This document shows, one piece after another, positions 1 through 7,230 of a DNA stretch of 9,442 nt. The notes beneath the pieces were generated by a model that searched no databases, was not told where the DNA came from, and saw only the letters and a program-made list of their open reading frames with translations. Position numbers and translations under genes: made by a program. The stretch lies in NCBI GenBank assembly GCA_002291875.1, contig DBAV01000112.1:1-9442 (forward strand), given 5' to 3'. Each line of letters opens with the position of its first letter. Positions within the stretch are counted from its first letter, which is position 1. Origin of the DNA: Hyphomonadaceae bacterium UBA1001 (GTDB taxonomy: Bacteria > Pseudomonadota > Alphaproteobacteria > Caulobacterales > Aquidulcibacteraceae).

Positions 1-1
1 G

Positions 2-391
2 TGGACCGCCATCGCACGCCGCCGCGGCGAGGGGTGGGAAAGCCGGGGATGGTGGGGGATCGGGCCGGGCGGGTGCGTGCGCACGCTGGACGAGACGCTG
101 GACCTGCCGACCTATTATGTACTGGGCGTGATGTCGACGCCCGAGGGCGAGCGCCGCCTGCTGCGCGCCATCGAACCGTTCTGTACCTCGGACTCGCGGT
201 TTGCCATTCCGGGCCGCGAGAACTGCGAGCGGCGGGCCTTTACCCGCGAGATGTTCGCGCCGGTCTCGACCCAGGGGCGCACCGGCCTGGTGGTCGACTT
301 CCTGCCCGAGAATTTCGGCGCCCCGCGGCCGCCCGAGCCCGGTTTCGGCACGCCGGCGGCCGCCGCCGCGACCACACGGACCCCGCGCTGA
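2..391 (+). CDS. DUF1036 domain protein, 5' end missing
   Basis: This reading frame is open from base 2 and ends in TGA at 389-391, leaving the last 129 residues. The fragment opens with WTAIARRRGEGWESRGWW, then GPGGC (Cys25 of the fragment), a tyrosine-containing strand (about 37-42), FCTSDSRFAI (Cys61) and GRENCERRAF (Cys75). A tryptophan-rich opening that reports on 'wetting' of the surface, followed by spaced cysteines and a C-E/R-R-F block, is the pattern of DUF1036, a small, mostly alphaproteobacterial family of unknown function. The N-terminus, including any signal peptide or membrane segment, lies outside the window, so location in the cell cannot be read. The last 25 residues are a low-complexity Pro/Ala tail. 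The stop overlaps the next start (TGATG), so the two genes are probably translated together. Family assignment is from remembered motifs; the function is unknown. Confidence 0.72.
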   Translation, partial: WTAIARRRGEGWESRGWWGIGPGGCVRTLDETLDLPTYYVLGVMSTPEGERRLLRAIEPFCTSDSRFAIPGRENCERRAFTREMFAPVSTQGRTGLVVDFLPENFGAPRPPEPGFGTPAAAAATTRTPR

Positions 392-1086
392 TGCCGGCGG
401 CCGACTTTGCCCATGTGGGCACCTGGATCTTTGATCTCGACAACACGCTCTATGCCGCCGACACCGACCTGTTCGAGCAGATCGACGCGCGCATGACCCA
501 GTGGCTGGGCCGCCAGTTCGCGCTGTCGCCGGCGGACGCGCGGGCGATGCAGAAGCGGTATTACGCCGAGCACGGCACGACCCTGGCCGGGCTGATGAGC
601 GTGCACGGCCTGCCGCCCGGGCCGTTCCTGGACTATGTGCACGACATCGACCTGTCGGTGCTGTCGCCCCACCCCGAGCTTCGCGCGGCGCTCGAGGCGC
701 TGCCGGGGCGGCGGCTGGTCTTCCCCAATGGCTCGACCCGCCATGCCGAGCGGGTGCTGGGAGCGCTGGGGCTGGACGGGGTGTTCGCCGACTGTTTCGA
801 CATCGAGGCCACAGGCTGGCTGCCAAAGCCCCAGCCCGCAGCCTTTGCCCGCCTGGTCGAGGCGCACGCCTTCGACCCGCGCGCGGCGGCGATGTTCGAG
901 GATCTGGCGCGCAATCTGGTGCCCGCGCACGCGCTGGGCATGCGCACCGTGCTGGTGCGGTCGGGCAAGGACTGGAGCCACGAGCCCGAGGATGCCCGTC
1001 CCGCCACCCATGGCGGCGCGGTTCCGGCCCACGTCCACCACGTCACCGACGATTTGACCGGGTTCCTGCGCGCGCTGCGTCCCTGA
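391..1086 (+). CDS. Pyrimidine 5'-nucleotidase, HAD superfamily (SDT1-like)
   Basis: A 231-residue HAD hydrolase, expected to dephosphorylate pyrimidine nucleoside monophosphates in the cytoplasm. Motif I is FDLDNTLY (residues 14-21), with the nucleophile Asp15 and the general acid Asp17. The helical cap follows (about 22-90), with the YYxEHGTTLxGL segment (58-68) typical of the SDT1/PHM8 type. Motif II is FPNGS (111-115), motif III the lysine in LPKPQ (Lys146), and motif IV the MFEDLARNL block (168-176) with Glu170/Asp171. Length matches the family. The ATG at 391 is preferred because it overlaps the upstream stop, sits just before motif I, and the longer upstream frame would run in the wrong frame through the DUF1036 gene. 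No strong ribosome binding site is visible, which fits translational coupling. Exact substrate is inferred from the family; related HAD phosphatases accept other small phosphates. Confidence 0.9.
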   Translation: MPAADFAHVGTWIFDLDNTLYAADTDLFEQIDARMTQWLGRQFALSPADARAMQKRYYAEHGTTLAGLMSVHGLPPGPFLDYVHDIDLSVLSPHPELRAALEALPGRRLVFPNGSTRHAERVLGALGLDGVFADCFDIEATGWLPKPQPAAFARLVEAHAFDPRAAAMFEDLARNLVPAHALGMRTVLVRSGKDWSHEPEDARPATHGGAVPAHVHHVTDDLTGFLRALRP

Positions 1087-1127
1087 CGCCCGGCCACAGG
1101 CCGGCCACCGCCGTGCCGGCAAAATTG

Positions 1128-1167
1128 CCGCGCTTGGAAGCGCGGGGGCCGCGCCTACATCGGCACC
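1128..1167 (+). promoter_or_regulatory. Candidate promoter of the ABC1 kinase gene, possibly leaderless
   Basis: A TTGGAA box (1134-1139) and TACATC (1156-1161) are 16 bases apart, and the -10-like box ends 6 bases before the ATG at 1168. This would put the transcription start on or next to the A of the start codon. The -35-like box is the loop of a small inverted repeat, CCGCGC (1128-1133) and GCGCGG (1140-1145). No Shine-Dalgarno-like sequence precedes the ATG. Leaderless genes are common in some alphaproteobacteria. The boxes match the consensus only in part, so this is a candidate. Confidence 0.35.
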
Positions 1168-2553
1168 ATGTCCGACAAAGCCTCCAGCCCTGGCGACGAC
1201 GCCGAACGCAACCGCCTGTCCGGCCGTATCGCCCGGGTGGCGCAGGTGGGGGCCAACATGTCCGGTGCGGCGGTGGCGTTCGGCGTGTCGCGGCTGATGG
1301 GCGGAGCCGAGACCTCGGACGCGCGCGTTGCGGCCGCCCTGCGCGATGCGCTGGGGCGTACCAAGGGTCCGCTGATGAAGGTGGCCCAGCTGCTGGCGAC
1401 CATTCCCGATGCCCTGCCCGAACAGTATGCGGCCGAGCTGCGCGCGCTCCAGTCGAACGCGCCGGCGATGGGCTGGCCCTTCGTGCAGCGCCGGATGCGC
1501 GCCGAACTGGGCGCCGACTGGCAGTCCCGCTTTGCCGATTTCGGGCGCGAGGCGGTGGCCGCGGCCTCGCTGGGGCAGGTGCATGCCGCCACCGCGCGCG
1601 ACGGCCGGCGCCTGGCGGTCAAGCTGCAATATCCCGACATGGCCAGCGCGGTCGAGGCCGACCTCGGCCAGCTGCGCAATCTCATGGGCCTGCTGCGCAG
1701 CGTCCAGGGTGCCATCGATCCCTCCGAAGTGGTGCCCGAGATCGGCGCCCGCCTGCGCGAGGAGCTGGACTATGCACGCGAGCGCCGGGCCATGGCGCTG
1801 TATCGCGACCTGTTGTCGGTGCACCCCGAAATCGTGGTGCCCGAGACACTGGACGCGCTGTCGACCGGGCGGCTCCTGGTGATGACCTGGGTCGACGGCC
1901 AGCCCATCCTGGACTTCCGCGATGCGCCGCAGGCGGTGCGCAACACCATCGCGGTCAACCTGTTCCATGCCTGGTGGACGCCGATGATGACCGCAGGCGT
2001 CATCCATGGCGACCCGCATCTGGGCAATTACAGCGTGCGCGATGGCGGGGCGGGGCTGAACCTGCTGGACTTCGGCTGCATCCGCATCTTTCCGGTACGC
2101 TTTGTGGCGGGGGTGGTCCAGCTCTACCGGGCGCTGGATGCCGATGACCGCGAGGCCCAGCGTGCGGCCTATGCCCGCTGGGGGTTCGACAGCCTGTCGG
2201 ATGGCGCGATGGACGCGCTGAATGTGTGGGCGCGCTTCATCTATGGTCCGCTGCTGGACGACCGGGTGCGCACCGTGGCCGACGGCGTGGCCCCGTCCGA
2301 ATACGGCCGGCGCGAGGTGTTCGAGGTGCGCCGGCGCCTCAAGCAGCACGGCCCGGTGCGCATCCCGCGCGAATTCATCTTCATGGACCGCGCGGCGATC
2401 GGCCTGGGGGCGGCCTTCCTGCACCTGAAGGCCGAGCTGAACTTCCGCCGCCTGTTCGAGGAATCGATCGCCGGCTTTACCGAGGACACCCTCAGCGCCC
2501 GCCAGGCCCGCGCCCTCGACCAGGCCGGCCTGACCTTCACCGACCCCGCCTGA
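1168..2553 (+). CDS. ABC1/AarF/ADCK family (UbiB-like) atypical kinase
   Basis: A 461-residue member of the ABC1/ADCK family (COG0661), whose UbiB/COQ8 members are ATPases that support ubiquinone synthesis. The KxGQ-type signature reads KVAQ (71-74) within GPLMKVAQLLATIPDALP. The Ala-rich nucleotide loop is AAASLGQVH (131-139), the ATP lysine is Lys152 in AVKLQYP, and the ExD pair is Glu199/Asp201. The catalytic loop is HGDPHLGN (280-287) with Asp282 and Asn287, and the metal-binding DFG is at 301-303. All core residues for nucleotide binding are therefore present. There is no clear C-terminal membrane pair as in E. coli UbiB, so it is more like the soluble alphaproteobacterial ABC1 paralogues. 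Role in quinone or lipid metabolism is inferred from the family, and the substrate is unknown. The start follows an 81-base gap after the nucleotidase gene, has no ribosome binding site, and gives a normal family N-terminus. Confidence 0.93.
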   Translation: MSDKASSPGDDAERNRLSGRIARVAQVGANMSGAAVAFGVSRLMGGAETSDARVAAALRDALGRTKGPLMKVAQLLATIPDALPEQYAAELRALQSNAPAMGWPFVQRRMRAELGADWQSRFADFGREAVAAASLGQVHAATARDGRRLAVKLQYPDMASAVEADLGQLRNLMGLLRSVQGAIDPSEVVPEIGARLREELDYARERRAMALYRDLLSVHPEIVVPETLDALSTGRLLVMTWVDGQPILDFRDAPQAVRNTIAVNLFHAWWTPMMTAGVIHGDPHLGNYSVRDGGAGLNLLDFGCIRIFPVRFVAGVVQLYRALDADDREAQRAAYARWGFDSLSDGAMDALNVWARFIYGPLLDDRVRTVADGVAPSEYGRREVFEVRRRLKQHGPVRIPREFIFMDRAAIGLGAAFLHLKAELNFRRLFEESIAGFTEDTLSARQARALDQAGLTFTDPA

Positions 2554-2678
2554 CCCGGCGCAACACCGTCGCTCTGGCACGAGATCGGGGTCGGAGGTGG
2601 GGGGTGGCAGGGAGGCGGTAGGGGTGCAGCAACAGCTGTGCGCCTATCCGCGCGGCTTTCCCGTGAATCCCCTCAACC

Positions 2679-2701
2679 CGGATTCTGCTGTGCAGAATCC
2701 G
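2679..2701. repeat. Perfect hairpin (10-bp stem, 3-base loop) in the convergent gap
   Basis: CGGATTCTGC (2679-2688) and GCAGAATCCG (2692-2701) are exact inverted repeats around TGT. The hairpin lies in the 172-base gap between the convergent ABC1 kinase and histidine kinase genes and directly adjoins a second hairpin at 2702-2723. It is AT-richer than its surroundings. No run of T follows on either strand. It may be part of a dispersed palindromic repeat or a transcript 3' end structure. The rest of the gap (2554-2678) shows no gene, only a G-rich stretch near 2590-2625. Confidence 0.7.
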
Positions 2702-2723
2702 ACCTTCTCCCAAAGGAGAAGGT
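2702..2723. terminator. Perfect hairpin just past the histidine kinase stop, possible bidirectional terminator
   Basis: ACCTTCTCC (2702-2710) and GGAGAAGGT (2715-2723) pair over 9 bp around the loop CAAA. It begins 2 bases beyond the TGA of the - strand kinase gene (stop at 2726-2728) and also lies downstream of the + strand ABC1 gene. The position suits a terminator or a 3' end protecting stem for both convergent transcripts. A T-tract is missing on both strands, so this is not a classical intrinsic terminator. A hairpin of the CCTTCTCC/GGAGAAGG type is, as far as I recall, frequent in intergenic gaps of several GC-rich proteobacteria, which favours a repeat-family origin. Confidence 0.5.
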
Positions 2724-2725
2724 GG

Positions 2726-5560
2726 TCAGGCCTTGCGGTCCACCAGACGGGCCAGGGCGGCGGCGAGGTCGGCCTGGGTGAAGGGTTTCGAGAGGCGCGG
2801 CAGGCCGGTTCTCACCCCGCCCGGCACCTCGGCATAGCCGGTGGCCAGCAGGATCGGCAGATCGGGCCGGATCGCGTGCAGCCTCGCCGCCAGTTCGATC
2901 CCGGTCATCACCGGCATGCCCTGGTCGGTCACGACCGCGTCGATGTCGTCGCGCGCGGCGAACACCGCCAGCGCTTCGGCGCCCGACTGCACCAGCTCGA
3001 CCCGATGGCCCAGATCCTCGGCCATGGCCGCCGTGCCCATGCCCACCAGGGCGTCGTCATCGACCAGCAACAGCGTCAGCGGGGCGATGCTGGCGGGCAG
3101 GGGATCGGGCTGGCGCGTCCGGCTGGGCGGGGCGGCGTCCGGGTCGGCCAGCGGCAGCAGGATCGTCACGCGCGTGCCCGCGCCCGGCTCGCTCTCGATG
3201 GCCAGGCCCCCGCCCGACTGCTGGGCGATCCCCTGCACCATCGACAGGCCCAGGCCGGTGCCCTTGCCCACGCCCTTGGTGGTGAAGAAGGGCTCGGCGG
3301 CGCGACGCAGCGTCTCGGCGTCCATGCCGGCGCCCGTGTCGGCCACGGTCAGGGCGACATAATGGCCCGCGGCCATGCCGTTCTCGTCGTGGACAAGCCG
3401 CCGGCGCTCGGCTGTGATGGTCAGCCGGCCCCGCCCCTCCATCGCGTCGCGCGCATTCACCGCAAGGTTCAAAAGGGCCAGTTCCAGCTGGTTGGAGTCG
3501 GTGCGCACCAGCGGCAGGTCATCGGGCACGGCCAGCGCCAGCGAAATGTCGGGGCCCAGGGTGCGCGAGAACAGTTCGACAATGCCCTCGCACACCGCGC
3601 CCACGGCCACCGGCCGCAGGTTCAGGTCCTGGCGCCGCGCATAGGCCAGAAGCCGCGCCGTCAGATTGGCGCCCCGGTGCGCCCCCGCCAGCGCCGCGTC
3701 CAGAAAGCGGATGGCACGCGGATCCTCGACGCGCTTGCGCGCCAGTTCCACGCTGGAGGTGATGGCGGCCAGCAGATTGTTGAAATCATGCGCGATGCCG
3801 CCCGTCAGCTGGCCTACGGCCTCGAGCTTGCGCGTCTCGTTCAGGATGTGAAGCGCGCGTGACTTTTCCTCGACCGCTGCCGCCACCCGCGCCTCGAGTT
3901 CGGCATTCAGGTGGCGCAGGTCGCGCTCGGCCCGCTTGCGCTGGGTGATGTCCTGGACCACCCCGCGCACCCGCACGGCCCTGCCGGTCTCGTCGCGCAC
4001 GATCTCGGCGTGGGCCGCCAGCCAGCGCTCGCTGCCCTCGGGTGCCACCACCCGGTAATCATGGGTCAGCGTGGTCTGGCCCTGGGCGACGGCCTCCTGC
4101 AGTTCGTCGCGCACCCGGTCGACATCCTGCGGATGCACGCGGCTGAAATAGGCGTCCATGGTGGACCCCTCCGCGCCTTCGATGCCGAACAGGGCGCGGG
4201 TCTGCGGTGAGGCCATCACCGAGAGGTCGGCAAGGCCGATCTCGAAATCGCCCATGCCGCCCGCCTGCAGGGCCCGCTCGGCCCGCTGGCGCGCTTCGGC
4301 CAGGCTGGCCTCGGCGGTCTTGCGCGCGGTGATGTCCTGGGCGACGCCCAGCACGCGAATGCACCGTCCGCTGGCGTCGAAGATGCCGCGCCCCTTGGCC
4401 GACACCCAGCGCACAATGCCGTCTTCGGCACCGATGGTGCGATATTCGACATCATAGAGCGCCCGCTGGGCGGGGTCGCAGGCGGCGCGATACTGTTCCA
4501 CCGTGCGATCGCGATCGGCCGGGTGCAGCCCGCGGTAGAAGTCGTCCATCGAGATCGGGCGGTCGTCGAAGATCCCGAACATCGCCCGCGTGCTGGCCGG
4601 CCAGGTCAGGGTGTCTGCGATGGGGTCGACATCCCAGAAGCCGGAGTCGCTGAGCGCGGAGGCAAGGCGATGGCGCTCCTCGCTTTCGCGCAGGCGCTCT
4701 TCGGTGCGCACCCGGGCGTCGATGTCGATCAGCAGCCCGGGCAGGCGCACGGCGGTGCCGGCGGCGTCGAACTCGATGCGCCCATTGACCGACACCCAGC
4801 GCGCACCACCGGACGCATCCACCAGGCGCACTTCGACGCCGGCATTGACGTCGTTGCAGGTGCGCAGCTCGGCGATGATCGCACGCAGCCGGTGGACGTC
4901 TTCGGGGTGGATGCGCTGAAGGCAGGTCTCGACCGCGACCCCGCGCTCGGCGTCCTCGGGCTCCAGCCCGAAGGCGCGGGCAAAGCGCTCGTCCCCGCTG
5001 ACCCGATCGGCCTGGATGTCCCACAGCCACAGCGCCACCACCGGCCCCGCCGACAGGGCCAGCTCGGTGCGTTCGCGCGACCGGCGCGCCTCGGACTCCA
5101 GCCGGCGGCGTTCGCTGATGTCCAGCACGCTGCACGCCATCAGGCGCACCACCCCGTGGCGGTCGGCCATCGGGCGGTACGAGACCAGATAGGCACCGAT
5201 CTCCTCGCCCTCGTCGTTCAGGGCGACCACCTGCCGGTTGTCGACCTGGCCGCCGGCCAGCACCGTCGCCTGGATCTCGTGCAGGATGGCGTGCTGCCGG
5301 ACCGGAGTGAAGTCGAACACCGACCGGCCGATATGCTCGGCAATCGGGCGCGCATGCAGGTCGGCCAGGTGCTGGTTCAGGTGGACGAAGCGGAACTGGC
5401 GGTCGAACAGGGCCAGCCCGACCGGCGCGACGGCATAGAGGTCGTCGATGTGCCCCACCATGTCGGCCAGCGCGGAGTCTCGGGCAAAGTCCAGCGACGA
5501 CGGCCCCTGCGTCGTTCCGCGCCCGGCCGAGGTGCCGGACTGGTTCGCGTCATCATCCAT
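2726..5560 (-). CDS. Soluble hybrid sensor histidine kinase: four PAS modules, HisKA/HATPase, receiver
   Basis: The 944-residue product has no membrane segment or signal peptide and should act in the cytoplasm. Four PAS-like modules come first: about 38-150 (LYAVAPVGLALFD onset), 168-285, 300-412 and 430-542. The last three carry the R(I/L/V)HPxD signature of the PAS_3 type (near 216-222, 344-349, 474-479) and end in PAC strands such as GVAQDITARK. Charged helical linkers follow each. A long coil (543-580) leads to the H-box GGIAHDFNNLL with the phospho-accepting His591. The ATPase domain shows the N-box NLAVNARDAM (698-707), DTGAGMD (741-747), EPFFTTK (756-762) and GKGTGLGLSM (765-774). The receiver (about 828-940) has DDD acid residues (834-836), Asp879 in VVTDQGMP, and Lys925 in SKPF. 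I chose Met at 5560 because the 25 residues upstream to 5635 look non-coding. No cognate output regulator is nearby. The signal and the target are unknown. Confidence 0.95.
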   Translation of the reverse strand: MDDDANQSGTSAGRGTTQGPSSLDFARDSALADMVGHIDDLYAVAPVGLALFDRQFRFVHLNQHLADLHARPIAEHIGRSVFDFTPVRQHAILHEIQATVLAGGQVDNRQVVALNDEGEEIGAYLVSYRPMADRHGVVRLMACSVLDISERRRLESEARRSRERTELALSAGPVVALWLWDIQADRVSGDERFARAFGLEPEDAERGVAVETCLQRIHPEDVHRLRAIIAELRTCNDVNAGVEVRLVDASGGARWVSVNGRIEFDAAGTAVRLPGLLIDIDARVRTEERLRESEERHRLASALSDSGFWDVDPIADTLTWPASTRAMFGIFDDRPISMDDFYRGLHPADRDRTVEQYRAACDPAQRALYDVEYRTIGAEDGIVRWVSAKGRGIFDASGRCIRVLGVAQDITARKTAEASLAEARQRAERALQAGGMGDFEIGLADLSVMASPQTRALFGIEGAEGSTMDAYFSRVHPQDVDRVRDELQEAVAQGQTTLTHDYRVVAPEGSERWLAAHAEIVRDETGRAVRVRGVVQDITQRKRAERDLRHLNAELEARVAAAVEEKSRALHILNETRKLEAVGQLTGGIAHDFNNLLAAITSSVELARKRVEDPRAIRFLDAALAGAHRGANLTARLLAYARRQDLNLRPVAVGAVCEGIVELFSRTLGPDISLALAVPDDLPLVRTDSNQLELALLNLAVNARDAMEGRGRLTITAERRRLVHDENGMAAGHYVALTVADTGAGMDAETLRRAAEPFFTTKGVGKGTGLGLSMVQGIAQQSGGGLAIESEPGAGTRVTILLPLADPDAAPPSRTRQPDPLPASIAPLTLLLVDDDALVGMGTAAMAEDLGHRVELVQSGAEALAVFAARDDIDAVVTDQGMPVMTGIELAARLHAIRPDLPILLATGYAEVPGGVRTGLPRLSKPFTQADLAAALARLVDRKA

Positions 5561-5656
5561 CTGCGAAACTGCCTGATGCCCCCACCCGGCCACGCTCGCA
5601 CGCCCCTTACCTAGCCGCTCGCGGCAAATGGGCAAGTCTCGCCCGGCCGATGCGCC

Positions 5657-6781
5657 TCACGAGGGCGTCAACGTCGCCGCGGCCGTGTCGATCCACGCGC
5701 CGTGCGGATGGGTGCGCGCCAGAAGCAGGCGCTCGGGCCCCGCGCCGCGCCACAGCGTCAGCCGCAGCTCCATGCCGCGCTCGGGGTCGGTGTCGGCCTT
5801 TTCCATCTGAAGGTGCGCCAGCGGCGCCTGTGGCGATGTCAGCGCCCCTGCCGCCTGCATCCGCGCGGCGATGCGCGCGGCCGTGTCGGCGTCAAAGTAC
5901 TGGGCGGTGACCGAATGGTACAGCACACGCACATAACCCAGCATCAGCAATGGGTGCAGGTTCGCCTCGACCCAGTCGGCCGCCTCGCCGCGCTCGACCA
6001 TGACGCCATGGGTGCGTGCGGTGGCCAGCGCCGCCTTCAGCCGCGCGATGCGCTCGCTCTGGTCGGGCCAGACATACGCCAAAAGGCGCTTGGCCACCAG
6101 GTCGTCGGTGATGTCGAGGGGTGCGCGGTCCACGCCGCGGCGGGCAATGACCTCGAAGCTGTCGGGCAGGTCGGCAGGCGGCGGGCCGCGCCATTCGGGG
6201 GTCAGGTGCACCAGCGCGCCCTTGCGCCCGAAGGTCCGCCCGCCCAGGTCCACCCGCAGCCGGTCCGGCACCTGGTTCAGCCCCGCGCTGGCCCCCAGCT
6301 CGTAGAGGGCCAGGGGCAGGCCGGTCAGCCGCGCAATGGTCAGGAAGCCCAGCACCAGAGGGCCCGACCGGCCGACCTCGTTCGTCTGGGGCGGGCTGTC
6401 CAGAAAGCCGTCCAGCACGTCGGCCTGCTCGACCAGCACGCGCCGCACCACCCCATCCAGCGCTGCCAGATCCCCCCGCCCGCCATTGCCGGGGGCCGGC
6501 CAGGTCGCGCTCAGTTCGGCATCGGCCCCGCGCATCGCCAGAAAGTGCAGCCCCCCGCACAGCCGCAGCGCCAGCGCCGAGCCGGCCGGCTCGGGCGCCT
6601 CGCGCCAGGCCAGCACCCGCCGTCCGATGGCCGTGCCATCGTCCAGCGTCCGGCCAAGCAGCCGGCACAGGGCGGCGGTGAAGGGCGAGCCCATGCGCTC
6701 GCACCACAGCGCCTGCTCGTCGAAGGCGGCGCGGATGCGCGCCTCGTCGACGGGGGCAGGGGTGGCAAGGTCTGGGATCAT
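5657..6781 (-). CDS. DUF2332 family protein
   Basis: A 374-residue protein of DUF2332, a family of unknown function. Seen in order: an N-terminal helix with FDEQALWCERMGSPF (20-34), the GLHFLAMRG segment (77-85), the motif QTNEVGRSG (132-140), ELGASAGLN (161-169), RRGVDRAPLD (214-223), VWPDQSERIARL (237-248) and LYHSVTAQYF (287-296). ELGASAGLN resembles the glycine-rich motif I loop of Rossmann-like methyltransferases, and this is the only functional hint. Length is normal for the family. The ATG at 6779-6781 is preceded on the - strand by GGAG six bases upstream, a fair ribosome binding site. There is no signal peptide or membrane segment. The gene lies 81 bases downstream of the YggT gene and 96 bases upstream of the histidine kinase gene, so it could be co-transcribed with either, but spacing does not require it. 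Any enzymatic activity is inference. Confidence 0.9.
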   Translation of the reverse strand: MIPDLATPAPVDEARIRAAFDEQALWCERMGSPFTAALCRLLGRTLDDGTAIGRRVLAWREAPEPAGSALALRLCGGLHFLAMRGADAELSATWPAPGNGGRGDLAALDGVVRRVLVEQADVLDGFLDSPPQTNEVGRSGPLVLGFLTIARLTGLPLALYELGASAGLNQVPDRLRVDLGGRTFGRKGALVHLTPEWRGPPPADLPDSFEVIARRGVDRAPLDITDDLVAKRLLAYVWPDQSERIARLKAALATARTHGVMVERGEAADWVEANLHPLLMLGYVRVLYHSVTAQYFDADTAARIAARMQAAGALTSPQAPLAHLQMEKADTDPERGMELRLTLWRGAGPERLLLARTHPHGAWIDTAAATLTPS

Positions 6782-6862
6782 GGCGGGCTCCGGGCCGGTG
6801 CCGCGTCCTTGGCCCGATCACCCCCCGGACACAAGCCGCCGCGCGCGCCGGCTGGAGGTGCT

Positions 6863-7156
6863 TCAGCTCAGCAGGTCGACCAGCTGGGGCAGCGCCCAGT
6901 CGCGCACGAAGAACAGCGTCAGGATCAGCAGGATCGGCGTGACGTCCACCCCGCCCAGCGGCGGAACAAAGCGGCGGAACGGTGCCAGCAGCGGCCGGGT
7001 GACCGCGTCGGTGAAGTTCAGGATCGTCGCGACGAACTGGTTGCGCCCGTTCACCACGTTGAAGGCGATCAGCCAGCTGGCGATCGCCGAGATCACGATC
7101 AGCCAGATCAGGATGGTCAGGATGGGTTCGAGAAAGAAATGGCTGATCACGTCCAT
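6863..7156 (-). CDS. yggT: YggT family integral membrane protein
   Basis: A 97-residue membrane protein with two hydrophobic helices (about 10-32 and 72-86). Between them lies the family signature RPLLAPFRRFVPPLGGVDVTPILL (54-77, key residues Arg54, Pro59-Phe60-Arg61, Pro65-Pro66, Gly68-Gly69, Asp71, Pro74). It is a single-repeat YggT, as is usual in alphaproteobacteria; E. coli YggT has the repeat twice. Family members have been linked to osmotic shock tolerance and, in Gram-positive relatives (YlmG), to cell division or membrane organisation, but the molecular role is unclear. GGA lies 7 bases before the ATG. The often adjacent YggU/DUF167 gene is not present on either side here. A TTGACG box lies 62-67 bases upstream of the start. 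Confidence 0.93.
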   Translation of the reverse strand: MDVISHFFLEPILTILIWLIVISAIASWLIAFNVVNGRNQFVATILNFTDAVTRPLLAPFRRFVPPLGGVDVTPILLILTLFFVRDWALPQLVDLLS

Positions 7157-7194
7157 CGCGCGGTCCTGTCTGTGCTGGGTGCCCCGTCGGGCGT

Positions 7195-7223
7195 CACCGA
7201 TTGTCTGCGCAGGTAATCGTCAA
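7195..7223 (-). promoter_or_regulatory. yggT: Candidate promoter of yggT
   Basis: On the - strand TTGACG (7223-7218) matches the sigma-70 -35 consensus at five of six positions and sits in the 74-base gap between the DUF2235 stop and the yggT start. No good -10 box follows: at a spacing of 17 the hexamer is TCGGTG. The transcript would have a leader of about 30 bases. The claim rests on the -35 box and its position only. Confidence 0.28.
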
Positions 7224-7230
7224 CGGCCCG

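Noticed and set aside
115..2580. An 821-codon open frame on the - strand across the first three genes
   Set aside because: It is antisense to three genes with clear family motifs. Long stop-free antisense frames are expected in GC-rich coding DNA, and its product is rich in Arg, His, Gln and Gly with no recognisable motif.
2702..2723. A classical rho-independent terminator
   Set aside because: The stem is perfect, but no T-run follows on either strand. It is kept only as a possible terminator.
2597..3862. A 421-codon + strand frame that begins in the convergent gap
   Set aside because: Most of it is antisense to the kinase receiver and ATPase domains, which are unmistakable on the other strand. 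Its part within the gap includes both hairpins and has no coding character.
2726..5560. The cell-cycle kinase CckA
   Set aside because: CckA has N-terminal membrane helices and two PAS domains. This protein has no membrane segment and four PAS modules. The shared H-box style only places it in the same broad kinase group.
5561..5635. An earlier start for the histidine kinase at 5635
   Set aside because: The extra 25 residues are not like a protein N-terminus, no ribosome binding site precedes them, and a weak promoter-like pair (TTGCCC at 5635-5630, TAGGTA at 5613-5608) lies inside the stretch.
5702..7216. A 504-codon open frame on the + strand
   Set aside because: It runs antisense through the DUF2332 and yggT genes and across their gap, with a low-complexity product. 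It is a GC-rich shadow.
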